DNA from: Bifidobacteriaceae bacterium
Lineage (GTDB): Bacteria > Actinomycetota > Actinomycetes > Actinomycetales > WQXJ01
DNA length: 6,229 bases
Reading direction: 5' to 3'
Assembly: GCA_031258055.1 (NCBI GenBank)
Contig: JAIRNM010000261.1
Span: 1 to 6,229, forward strand
Made by a program: the position numbers and the translations under genes. Under the pieces are notes generated by a model that had not been told where the DNA came from, did not search any database, and was given only the letters and a program-made list of their open reading frames with translations. Positions within the stretch are counted from its first letter, which is position 1. Every line of letters begins with the position of its first letter. This document shows positions 1-6,192 of the stretch, in pieces.

Positions 1-1
1 C

Positions 2-736
2 TATTGGGTGTCACTGGCGTCATTGCCCAAGGTCACCGGGCCAGCGATGGCGGATGCCTTGGGTCATTTCATAGATCAGTCGGTCGATGCCGTGGTTGTA
101 ATCGCACCCAACGCGCCTACCCTTCAAGCCCTGGCTCGGGCCAGCGACTTGCCGCCGTTGGTGGCGGTTACCAGTGCCCCAGACGTTGCGGGCCTAGCCG
201 TGGCCGATGCCGACCAAGCCTTAGGCGCCCGCCTCGCGGTTGAGTACCTGGTCGGCTTGGGCCGTCGACGAATCGCCCATATCGCCGGACCAGCCGACTT
301 CTATCATTCGCTTGCCCGCGAAGCGGCCTGGAAAGCTGTCGTCGAAGAACACAGCCTAGAGACCGGGCCGGTGGTGGCGGGCGATTGGACTGGCCATTCG
401 GGCTTGGTCGCCACCGCTCAACTTTTGGCGGCCGGACCAATCGATGCCATATTCGCGGGAAACGACCTCATGGCGATGGGCGCTTTGGTGGCGTTGAAGC
501 GAGCCGGATTGAGGGTTCCCGGAGATGTCGCAGTGGTCGGTTTCGACAACCTGGCGGGCAGTGATGTGACCGACCCGCCACTGACGACCGTTGACCAGGA
601 TCACGAGGCGCTGGGCGGGGCCGTGCTCGAACTGCTCGACGACCAGCTAAGAGACGCCTCGCCCCAGCCACCGCAGAGTGATCAGCAACCCCCCGTGATG
701 GTCCCGCCCCGTCTGATAGTCCGCGCCTCCGCCTGA
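2..736 (+). CDS. LacI/GalR-family transcriptional regulator, 5'-truncated by the window edge
   Basis: This is the C-terminal 244 residues of a LacI-type sugar-responsive regulator. The frame is open to the left edge, so the GTG at position 8 is unlikely to be the real start. About 100 residues, including the helix-turn-helix and hinge helix, are probably missing, judging by the usual family length of about 340. The visible part is the periplasmic-binding-protein-like effector domain. Landmarks in order are VDAVVVIAPNAPT, the GLGRRRIAHIAGP strand-loop, AIFAGNDLMAMGAL, VPGDVAVVGFDN, and DPPLTTVDQD near the dimer/effector cleft, ending in RLIVRASA, a normal family C-terminus. A Pro/Gln-rich stretch (PQPPQSDQQPP) just before the last strand looks like a lineage-specific loop. 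The gene converges on araA. With a LacI-type palindrome in the araD/kinase promoter region, it is the natural candidate for the local arabinose-operon repressor. The family call is firm; the effector (arabinose or a related sugar) is inferred from context only. Confidence 0.93.
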   Translation, partial: YWVSLASLPKVTGPAMADALGHFIDQSVDAVVVIAPNAPTLQALARASDLPPLVAVTSAPDVAGLAVADADQALGARLAVEYLVGLGRRRIAHIAGPADFYHSLAREAAWKAVVEEHSLETGPVVAGDWTGHSGLVATAQLLAAGPIDAIFAGNDLMAMGALVALKRAGLRVPGDVAVVGFDNLAGSDVTDPPLTTVDQDHEALGGAVLELLDDQLRDASPQPPQSDQQPPVMVPPRLIVRASA

Positions 737-808
737 CCGCCGCTCTAGGTCACTTGGTGACCGCAGCTTTGACAAGTGAGCCGAGCTTTTGTCTCGCGTG
801 GGACGCGG
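737..808. terminator. Convergent intergenic gap with short hairpins, possible bidirectional terminator
   Basis: This gap lies between the stop of the LacI-type gene and the stop of araA. It contains a perfect 6-bp inverted repeat with a 3-nt loop (GGTCAC-TTG-GTGACC, 748-762), and a perfect 5-bp one (CGCGT-GGG-ACGCG, 795-807) immediately after the araA stop. A looser arrangement, GACAA...TTGTC, lies between them. No clear U-tract follows either stem, although CTTTT occurs in the middle. The position suggests a shared terminator, but intrinsic termination is not clearly demonstrated by the sequence. Confidence 0.35.
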
Positions 809-2290
809 CTAGAGGCCTCGGGCCAGGCGGTAGTAGGCCTGATTCCAACGCAGTTGGTCGCGGAAGGATCCCGAGGTGGTAGACCTGTCGATGAGCGCGA
901 ATTCTGTGCCGGTCATCTCAGTGAACTCCGCCCATTCGGCAGCGCCGATGGCTGTCGATAGGCACGTGTGGTGGGGGCCGCCTGCCGTGATCCAGCATTC
1001 GGCGCTGGTCGTGAGGTTGGGTTCGGGTTCCCAGACGGCGTGCGCGACCGGTAACGACGGCACGGGCGCGGGTGGAGTAATCACTTGGACGGTGTTGCCG
1101 ACCACACGGAAGCGGTCGCGTAGGTCCGACAGGCCAACCAGGACGGCCGGGCCGGGATCGGCGCTGAAGACTAATCGCACGGGGTCTTCGCGGCCGCCAA
1201 TCCCAAGCGGGTGAATCTGGGCGCGGGGGCGAGAGGTGGTCAACGATGGGCACACTTCTAGCATGTGCGCGCCTAAGATGCATTCGGCGCCTGGCTCCAG
1301 GTTGTAGGTGTAGTCCTCCATCAAGCTGGCGCCGCCCGGCAGGCCAGCGCCCATTACTTTGGCGACGCGCACCAGCAGCGCGGTCTTCCAGTCACCCTCC
1401 GCCCCGAAGCCGTAGCCCTTGGCCATCAGTCGTTGAACGGCGATTCCCGGAAGCTGCCTCAGAGCGCCCAGGTCCTCGAAGTTGGTTGTGAAAGCGCTTG
1501 CCTTCCAGCCGGTCAACAGCGATTCCAAGGCCACCTCTTGGCGCGCGGCGTAGCGCAGCGAGTCGTGGCGCTCGCCGCCAGGCGCTAGTTCCGGCGCCAG
1601 GTCGTAAAGGTCAAGGTATTCCCGCACCGTAGTATCTACTTGACTGTCCGCGACCGCCTCTACCGCCGCGACCAGGTCGTTCACAGCCACGGTGTTAGTG
1701 TCCGCGCCGAAGACAAACTCGGCTTCGACCTTGTCGCCTTCGGTCACCGCCACGTTCCGCATGTTGTCCCCGAACCGGATGATCGACATTGTTCTGGCCG
1801 CGTGCCAGCCCAAGGCGGCTCGCGCCCAGGTCGTCAACCGACCCGCCACCCGTGGGTCGGAGACGTGCCCGGCCATGACGGTGCGCCGGGCGCCGAGCCG
1901 GGCCGTGATGTAGCCGAATTCGCGGTCGCCGTGGGCGGCTTGATTTAGGTTCATGAAATCCATGTCGATGGTGCCCCAAGGCAACGCCGCGTCCGCTTGG
2001 GTGTGCAGGTGGGCCAGCGGCTTAGTCAGCCCGGCCAACCCGTTGACCCACATTTTGGCGGGACTGAAGGTGTGCATCCAAGCGATCACGCCAACACAGT
2101 TCGGCTCCCCGGAGGCCTCCGTGAGCAGTCTGGAAATAGCGTCCTTGCTGGTCAACACCGGTTTCCAAATCACTTTCAAGGGTAGCGCGGCGTCTAGTGC
2201 GGCGGCGATTCGGCGCGAGTTTTGATCGACCCGAGCCAGCGTCTCGGGTCCGTACAGGTGCTGCGAGCCGGTAGTGAACCAGACTTCCAT
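809..2290 (-). CDS. araA: L-arabinose isomerase
   Basis: This cytoplasmic Mn-dependent enzyme converts L-arabinose to L-ribulose, the first step of the pathway. At 493 residues it matches the family (about 500 in E. coli) and is collinear over its whole length. Signature segments include [16 protein letters not shown] at the N-terminus, [13 protein letters not shown] (73-85), [14 protein letters not shown] (104-117), [12 protein letters not shown] (172-183) and [17 protein letters not shown] (266-282). The metal/catalytic set is intact: E298 in GAEGDWKT, E325 in MEDYTY, H342 in AHMLEVCPS and H441 in GGPHHT. The spacing of the first three (27 and 17 residues) matches E. coli E306/E333/H350. 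The ATG at 2290-2288 is preceded by AAGGA (2302-2298) with 7-nt spacing. The gene lies 14 bp downstream of araD and is almost certainly cotranscribed with it. No truncation or missing key residue is seen. Confidence 0.98.
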   Translation of the reverse strand: MEVWFTTGSQHLYGPETLARVDQNSRRIAAALDAALPLKVIWKPVLTSKDAISRLLTEASGEPNCVGVIAWMHTFSPAKMWVNGLAGLTKPLAHLHTQADAALPWGTIDMDFMNLNQAAHGDREFGYITARLGARRTVMAGHVSDPRVAGRLTTWARAALGWHAARTMSIIRFGDNMRNVAVTEGDKVEAEFVFGADTNTVAVNDLVAAVEAVADSQVDTTVREYLDLYDLAPELAPGGERHDSLRYAARQEVALESLLTGWKASAFTTNFEDLGALRQLPGIAVQRLMAKGYGFGAEGDWKTALLVRVAKVMGAGLPGGASLMEDYTYNLEPGAECILGAHMLEVCPSLTTSRPRAQIHPLGIGGREDPVRLVFSADPGPAVLVGLSDLRDRFRVVGNTVQVITPPAPVPSLPVAHAVWEPEPNLTTSAECWITAGGPHHTCLSTAIGAAEWAEFTEMTGTEFALIDRSTTSGSFRDQLRWNQAYYRLARGL

Positions 2291-2297
2291 CTCAGAT

Positions 2298-2302
2298 TCC
2301 TT
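2298..2302 (-). promoter_or_regulatory. Ribosome binding site of araA
   Basis: The 14-bp araD-araA gap contains AAGGA on the minus strand, 7 nt before the araA ATG. This supports the chosen start and translation of araA from a shared araDA message. Confidence 0.75.
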
Positions 2303-2304
2303 AT

Positions 2305-2982
2305 CTATTGGCCGTAGACGGTCTGATAGCGCTCATAGAGTCGCTCGATGTCGCTAACCGCGAGTGCCACCGGTTCGCCTAACTGGCGGGCTATATGCAC
2401 AGTCCGGGCGACTTCCTCGGTTAACACGGCTGCTTTGACAGCCGCCCGAGCGTCAGCGCCTACGGTGAAAACACCGTGGTTGGCCATCAAGACGGCGGGG
2501 GAACGCGACTGGGCGAGGGTTTGGACAATGCCGCGGCCGATTGAGTCGTCACCGATCAGCGCCAACGGGCCGACCGGTATGGGGCCGCCGAACTCGTCGC
2601 CCATCATGGTCAGGACACAGGGGATCGGCTCGCGCCGAGCCGCCCAGGCGGTGGCGTAGGTGGAATGGGTATGCACCACGCCGCCGACTGACACCAGGTG
2701 GCGGTAGACGTAGGCATGGGAGGCGGTGTCCGATGACGCTTTGCCGACGCCTTCCACCAACTCACCGCCCAGGTCGGTCACCACCATGTTTTCTGGCGTC
2801 AACTCGTCATAGGAGACACCCGACGGTTTGATGACCATAAGGTCTTCGCCGCGAACGCGGGCGGAAATGTTCCCGGCTGTCCAAGCCACTAGCTGCCAGC
2901 GGGTCAATTCGCTGTGCAGCGCGGCGACCTCTGCGCGCAGTTGGTCGACCGCCAGCTTGGCGCTGGCCGGTACAGCTTTCAT
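2305..2982 (-). CDS. araD: L-ribulose-5-phosphate 4-epimerase
   Basis: This is a class II aldolase-fold, zinc-dependent cytoplasmic enzyme that epimerises L-ribulose 5-phosphate to D-xylulose 5-phosphate, feeding the pentose phosphate or phosphoketolase route. Its 225 residues compare with 231 in E. coli. Recognisable elements are TAGNISARV (35-43), [18 protein letters not shown] (51-68) and the KASSDTASH loop (81-89). The likely zinc ligands are H104 and H106 in [14 protein letters not shown], and H169 in MANHGVF. D85 in the SSDT loop matches E. coli D76. D129 in MGDEFGG matches catalytic D120, with the same 25-residue spacing from the first histidine. The terminal YGQ, with Y223 equivalent to E. 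coli Y229, distinguishes it from fuculose- or rhamnulose-phosphate aldolases of the same fold. The ATG at 2982 has an AGGGAG Shine-Dalgarno 8 nt upstream. It is the first gene of the araD-araA unit. Confidence 0.95.
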   Translation of the reverse strand: MKAVPASAKLAVDQLRAEVAALHSELTRWQLVAWTAGNISARVRGEDLMVIKPSGVSYDELTPENMVVTDLGGELVEGVGKASSDTASHAYVYRHLVSVGGVVHTHSTYATAWAARREPIPCVLTMMGDEFGGPIPVGPLALIGDDSIGRGIVQTLAQSRSPAVLMANHGVFTVGADARAAVKAAVLTEEVARTVHIARQLGEPVALAVSDIERLYERYQTVYGQ

Positions 2983-2990
2983 TTGTCCGT

Positions 2991-2996
2991 CTCCCT
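2991..2996 (-). promoter_or_regulatory. Ribosome binding site of araD
   Basis: AGGGAG on the minus strand, 8 nt before the araD ATG. It supports the start at 2982. Confidence 0.7.
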
Positions 2997-3026
2997 GGCG
3001 TAGCTCTTAGTCCATCCCGCCAAGCT

Positions 3027-3055
3027 ATGTTAGCGCTAACGCGGTCGAGCCTCAA
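3027..3055 (-). promoter_or_regulatory. Candidate sigma70-type promoter of araD-araA
   Basis: Read on the minus strand, TTGAGG (3055-3050) and TAACAT (3032-3027) are separated by exactly 17 bp. Each matches 4 of 6 positions of the TTGACA and TATAAT consensus. Transcription would start near 3020, giving an araD leader of a little under 40 nt that includes the AGGGAG ribosome site. The palindromic operator at 3029-3040 overlaps the -10 and spacer, the expected place for steric repression. This is a prediction by eye only. Confidence 0.5.
3029..3040. promoter_or_regulatory. LacI-family operator palindrome
   Basis: GTTAGCGCTAAC is a perfect 12-bp palindrome centred on GC|GC with the AGCGCT core common to LacI/GalR-family sites. 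It lies in the divergent araD/kinase intergenic region and overlaps the candidate araD -10 element. Because the two genes are divergent, one bound dimer could control both. The likely ligand protein is the LacI-type regulator encoded at 2-736, although its DNA-reading head is outside the window. Confidence 0.75.
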
Positions 3056-3095
3056 GGGAGTGAAAGCCCCTAAGCTTGACAAGCGAGGCGATCGT

Positions 3096-3330
3096 CAGCG
3101 GAGTCGAGGAGGGCACCCAAGTCACCATGGTTGGAGAAGGAACGAGGCAATCGAGGACCAATAACCTCGCCGGAACGAGCGACAAGAGCGGAGCGGCGGC
3201 AATCGAGGCAACTAGCGGCTTTGACGCCGACGCAAGCGCTGGCGGTGGGGCTGAGCGAATCGGAGCGCTGGAGCCAGATAGAACTAGTGGCCCGGGCACT
3301 GGTAGGGGCGTTGCCAGCGGCGTCGAGGGG
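3096..3330 (+). repeat. Imperfect 16-bp direct repeats bounding the kinase N-terminal extension
   Basis: CAGCGGAGTCGAGGAG (3096-3111) and CAGCGGCGTCGAGGGG (3315-3330) match at 14 of 16 positions. They are 219 bp apart, an exact multiple of three. In the kinase frame both encode Ser-Gly-Val-Glu. The segment between them encodes low-complexity sequence with no recognisable domain and contains a further 11-bp exact repeat, GGCAATCGAGG, at 3146-3156 and 3198-3208. Confidence 0.5.
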
Positions 3331-4977
3331 ATCGGCGACCTGGTCGCGGGCGGCGGTGGCTATCTTGGTATTGAACTGGGTTCGACTCGGATTAAGGCTT
3401 GTTTGATCGGGCCGGACGGCGCCGTTTGGGCGACCGGTTCACATGATTGGGAGAACCAGTACCGGGATGGTTTGTGGACCTATTCGTTGGAGGCGGTCTG
3501 GGAAGGATTGCGGGCGGCTTACGGCGATCTGGCGAGAGAAGTCGAGCGGCGTTATGGGCGCCGGCCACGGCGTTACCGGGCGCTTGGGATCAGCGCCATG
3601 ATGCACGGGTACCTGGCTTTTGATGCTGATGGCGAATTATTGGTGCCGTTTAGGACTTGGCGTAACACCAACACCGGTCCGGCGGCGGCTGAGCTCAGCG
3701 AATTGTTAGCGTTTAACATGCCGCTGCGTTGGTCGGTGGCGCATCTTTATCAAGCGATCCGGGACGGTGAGGAACACGTCGGCCAAGTGGATTTCATTAC
3801 CACGCTGGCTGGTTACGTCCATTGGCGGCTGACCGGGCGCAAAGTGATAGGGATAGGCGACGCTTCAGGAATGTTCCCGATTGACTCAGCGGTGGGGGAC
3901 TGGGACGCGGACAAGCTGGCTGCCTTCGACCAACTGTTGGCTAGCTTGGCAGCGACGGCGCTGCCAAAACCGAGCCAGTCGCTGCGCGAACTGCTGCCGG
4001 AAGTGTTGCTGGCAGGTGAGGAGGCGGGCGCGCTGACGGCATCGGGCGCGTCGTTGCTGGACCCCGCGGGCGGTTTAGAACCGGGCACACCGCTGTGTCC
4101 GCCAGAAGGGGATGCGGGCACGGGGATGGTAGCGACTGGGGCGATCGCGCCTCGGACCGGAAACGTGTCAGTTGGGACGTCAATCTTCGCGATGGTGGTG
4201 CTGGACCGGCCGCCCGCGCGGGTCCACCCAGAGTTGGACCTAGTGACAACCCCAGCCGGTGACCCGGTGGCAATGGTTCACTGCAATAACGGTGCTTCTG
4301 AGTTGGGCGCCTGGGCGGGTGTGTTCGCCCAGTTCGCCGAGGCTTTGAGCAGCGAGGGTGAAGGCGCTCGGGGTGGCGGCGGTCAGGGTGAAGGCGGCCG
4401 GAGCGTTGACGCGGATCGGGTGTTCGCGGCTCTATTCGAGGCGGCTTTGGCGGGCGAACCAGACGGCGGCGGCCTGCTCGCCTACAACCTGCTGTCGGGT
4501 GAGCCGGTTGTCGGTTTGGCCGAGGGGCGTCCGTTGGTGATACGCACTCCGGATTCGCGTTTGACCCTGGCGAACTTCATGCGCGCCCAGGTTTACGCGG
4601 TGTTCGCGGCGTTAGCTGTGGGAATGAGAGTGCTGGCGGAAGAGAACGTGAAGATCGAGGCGATGTATGGACACGGCGGTGTGTTCAAGACTCCTGGCGT
4701 GGCCCAGCGTTTGTTGGCGGCAGCTATCGGCGCGCCGGTCGGCGTGGCCGCCTCGGCCTCCGAAGGCGGGGCGTGGGGGATCGCCCTGCTGGCCCGCTAC
4801 CTGGAGGCGGCCGCGGACGGCTTGACGTTGGCCCAGTTCCTTCAACAGGTCGTGTTCGCCGGTGCCCCCGTCGACATAGCCGCACCCCTCGCCCGTGATG
4901 TGGCTGGCTTCAGCACCTTCCTCGCCCGCTACGAATCCGGCCTAGCGGTCGAACGCGCCGCCATCCAAGCCATCTAA
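3127..4977 (+). CDS. FGGY-family carbohydrate kinase, probable L-ribulokinase
   Basis: This is predicted to phosphorylate L-ribulose to L-ribulose 5-phosphate with ATP, the step between AraA and AraD. The substrate is inferred from the araA/araD neighbours; annotation pipelines would likely say xylulokinase. Counting from the ATG at 3127 (616 residues), the FGGY core begins near residue 80 with GIELGSTRIKA (phosphate loop). It continues through MMHGY (158-162), PFRTWRN (174-180) and GDASGMFPID (244-253), to PPEGDAGTG with likely catalytic base D329. GNVSVGTS (345-352), VHCNN (about 384-388), GHGGVFKTP (515-523) and SEGGAWG (545-551) form the second phosphate and adenosine sites. The start is uncertain: TTG at 3076 and ATG at 3127 are the only common in-frame starts before the core, and neither has a well-spaced Shine-Dalgarno (AGGAGG lies 14 nt before the ATG). 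A CTG at 3340 with GAGGGG 9 nt upstream is a further possibility. The first roughly 75 residues are Gly/Ala/Ser-rich, and residues about 408-426 form a Gly/Glu-rich insert. Confidence 0.88.
   Translation: MVGEGTRQSRTNNLAGTSDKSGAAAIEATSGFDADASAGGGAERIGALEPDRTSGPGTGRGVASGVEGIGDLVAGGGGYLGIELGSTRIKACLIGPDGAVWATGSHDWENQYRDGLWTYSLEAVWEGLRAAYGDLAREVERRYGRRPRRYRALGISAMMHGYLAFDADGELLVPFRTWRNTNTGPAAAELSELLAFNMPLRWSVAHLYQAIRDGEEHVGQVDFITTLAGYVHWRLTGRKVIGIGDASGMFPIDSAVGDWDADKLAAFDQLLASLAATALPKPSQSLRELLPEVLLAGEEAGALTASGASLLDPAGGLEPGTPLCPPEGDAGTGMVATGAIAPRTGNVSVGTSIFAMVVLDRPPARVHPELDLVTTPAGDPVAMVHCNNGASELGAWAGVFAQFAEALSSEGEGARGGGGQGEGGRSVDADRVFAALFEAALAGEPDGGGLLAYNLLSGEPVVGLAEGRPLVIRTPDSRLTLANFMRAQVYAVFAALAVGMRVLAEENVKIEAMYGHGGVFKTPGVAQRLLAAAIGAPVGVAASASEGGAWGIALLARYLEAAADGLTLAQFLQQVVFAGAPVDIAAPLARDVAGFSTFLARYESGLAVERAAIQAI
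4355..4396 (+). repeat. 12-bp direct repeat inside the kinase gene
   Basis: AGGGTGAAGGCG occurs at 4355-4366 and again at 4385-4396, a 30-bp (10-codon) period. It lies in the G-rich stretch that encodes the Gly/Glu-rich surface insert of the kinase. The arrangement fits in-frame expansion by slippage or tandem duplication. Confidence 0.6.
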
Positions 4978-5006
4978 ACCAAGAGGCGCCTTCCGGCCTG
5001 GGAACA

Positions 5007-5252
5007 TCACGGAGGGTTGGGCGGGCGGCCGCGGCGCGGCATCGGACCTGGGTTGGTTGGCGCTCGGCCGGCCTGCTCTAAAGAACGGCGCAATAGGAAC
5101 TCGATCTGGGCGTTGACAGAGCGGAGGTCGTCGCGCGCCCAACGGGCAATCGCTTCGTAGACCGGGGCATTTAAGCGCAGCAGCACGGACTTGCGGGCGC
5201 TGGTACCGCTCGCGGCAGCGCCCTTGGCCGCTGGGCTGTCAGCCGCCTCCAT
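5007..5252 (-). CDS. Short Arc/ribbon-helix-helix-type DNA-binding protein, coupled to the SPFH gene
   Basis: This is an 81-residue protein of unknown specific function. Residues 21-62 fit a ribbon-helix-helix fold. A short basic strand, KSVLLRLNAPV (21-31), is followed by helix A (about 30-42, YEAIARWARDD) and helix B (about 45-60, SVNAQIEFLLRRSL). SVNAQIEFLLRR is typical of Arc-like repressors. The first 20 residues are Ala/Ser/Gly-rich and probably disordered. The tail is Pro- and Arg-rich and contains PRRGRPP (72-78), resembling an AT-hook core. The ATG overlaps the stop of the upstream SPFH gene as TGATG, so translation is probably coupled; no good independent Shine-Dalgarno is visible. 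It converges on the kinase gene, with 29 bp between the stops. It is probably a dimeric transcription factor, perhaps autoregulating its own operon. An antitoxin role is possible for the fold, but the partner does not look like a toxin. Confidence 0.85.
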   Translation of the reverse strand: MEAADSPAAKGAAASGTSARKSVLLRLNAPVYEAIARWARDDLRSVNAQIEFLLRRSLEQAGRAPTNPGPMPRRGRPPNPP

Positions 5253-6157
5253 CAGGTGTATAGACTCCCCGCATTGATGACTGGGTTGGCCGGTTGGTCG
5301 CTGGTGAGCACCACCAACAGGTTGGAGACCATGGCGGCGCGGCGCTCGTCGTCGAGCGTGACAGTGCCGTCCGCCTCAAGGCGAACCAGAGCTTCTTGAA
5401 CCACGCTGACGGCGCCTTCGACAATCTTCTCGCGGGCGGCGATGATCGCTCCGGCTTGCTGGCGGCGTAACATCGCCTCGGCGATTTCCGGCGCGTAGGA
5501 GAGCTTGGAGATGCGCACCTCGATGATTGTCACACCGGCCACGGCCACCCGTTCGGCCACTTCCGCCGCCAGTTCCGAGGAGACCTCGCTGGTCGAACCG
5601 CGCAAAGTGGCGGTGTCATCCGGCCCGTCATAAGGGTGGGTCATGACGACATGGCGCAGCGCCGATTCTGACTGGACGGTCACGAAGTCCCGGTAGTCGT
5701 CAACGGCGAAGCTGGCCTGGGCGGTTTCCGTGACTTGCCAGACAATGATGGCGGCGACTTGGATCGGGTTGCCGTCAGCGTCGTTGACTTTCAATTCGTT
5801 GGTCTCAAAGTTGCGCACCCGCAGCGAGACTTTCTGTCTGGACACCAGCGGCACCGACAGCCACAGCCCGGTCCGCCGGATCGTGCCGATGTAATTACCA
5901 AAGAACACCAGCACTACCGCCATGCCTGGCTTGACAATCACCAACCCGGTCAACGGCGCTTGCGCGACCACCAACAGCACTATGCCGACGGTCAGCGCGA
6001 ACGGTTCAGGGTGGTCCGGGTCCGGTAGGCAGGCGGCCAGTATCAGCGCGACACCGCCTCCCAGCAGCAGTAACACCAGCAGCACCCCGAGCACCCCCGG
6101 CCAGACCCGAGCCGGTCGCTCGTGCACACCGACCGCCGCTTCGGCCGCAGTTCCCAT
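5252..6157 (-). CDS. SPFH/band-7 domain membrane protein
   Basis: This 301-residue protein is of the stomatin/prohibitin/flotillin type. Residues 1-18 are a short N-terminal segment. Two hydrophobic membrane segments follow, at about 19-43 (Val/Leu/Gly-rich) and 53-74. The SPFH domain then starts with VIVKPGMAVVLVFFGNYIGT (73-92), and continues through GLWLSVPLVSRQKVSLRVRN and the strand region NPIQVAAIIVWQVTE. It runs on to ESALRHVVMTHPYD and the coil-forming segment from EVSSELAAEVAERV through SYAPEIAEAMLRRQQAG to AAREKIVEGAV (about 191-250), ending near residue 301. Proteins of this family form oligomeric membrane scaffolds, and some control membrane proteases, but no protease (NfeD or FtsH type) is visible here. 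The ATG at 6157 is the first start after an in-frame TAA, and the Shine-Dalgarno before it is weak. It is the first gene of a two-gene unit with the ribbon-helix-helix protein. The family call is strong; the physiological role is unknown. Confidence 0.92.
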   Translation of the reverse strand: MGTAAEAAVGVHERPARVWPGVLGVLLVLLLLGGGVALILAACLPDPDHPEPFALTVGIVLLVVAQAPLTGLVIVKPGMAVVLVFFGNYIGTIRRTGLWLSVPLVSRQKVSLRVRNFETNELKVNDADGNPIQVAAIIVWQVTETAQASFAVDDYRDFVTVQSESALRHVVMTHPYDGPDDTATLRGSTSEVSSELAAEVAERVAVAGVTIIEVRISKLSYAPEIAEAMLRRQQAGAIIAAREKIVEGAVSVVQEALVRLEADGTVTLDDERRAAMVSNLLVVLTSDQPANPVINAGSLYT

Positions 6158-6186
6158 GTCTTGCTTGCCCGATGCCGTCGTCGTCG

Positions 6187-6192
6187 ATTATC
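6187..6192 (-). promoter_or_regulatory. Possible -10 element for the SPFH operon
   Basis: GATAAT on the minus strand matches 5 of 6 positions of TATAAT and lies about 30 bp before the SPFH start codon, in otherwise very GC-rich DNA. No convincing -35 hexamer is seen at 16-18 bp upstream, so this is a weak prediction. The rest of 6158-6229 shows no gene. Confidence 0.3.

Noticed and set aside
8..10. GTG as the start of the LacI-type regulator.
   Set aside because: The frame stays open to the left edge, and the sequence there already aligns with the middle of the LacI effector domain. The gene starts outside the window.
1489..1502. TGAAAGCGCTTGCC, resembling a CcpA/LacI-type operator (TGAAAGCGCTTTCA).
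   Set aside because: It lies deep inside araA, where the bases encode the conserved segment before FTTNFEDL. The last positions break the palindrome, so chance within coding sequence is more likely than a real site.
3076..3081. TTGACA on the + strand, a perfect -35 hexamer just before the kinase.
   Set aside because: No TATAAT-like hexamer follows at 16-18 bp, where the sequence is GC-rich. It also coincides with the possible TTG start codon of the kinase, so no promoter was annotated.
3131..3406. Open + strand frame of about 90 residues (TTG start) overlapping the kinase N-terminus in another phase, with a helical-looking middle segment.
   Set aside because: It overlaps the start of the well-conserved FGGY core in the correct kinase frame and shows no recognisable family. 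A frameshift joining it to the kinase cannot be excluded but is not needed, because the kinase frame itself is open.
3813..4121. Minus-strand open frame of about 100 residues within the kinase gene.
   Set aside because: Ser/Pro/Ala-rich shadow of the kinase coding strand with no domain and no ribosome site.
4978..5006. Possible terminator hairpin (AGGC...GCCT) between the kinase and the ribbon-helix-helix gene.
   Set aside because: The stem is only about 4 bp with a long loop and no T-run, too weak to annotate.
5735..6028. Plus-strand open frame of about 97 residues opposite the SPFH gene.
   Set aside because: His/Gln/Arg-rich shadow composition, opposite a clearly conserved SPFH domain.
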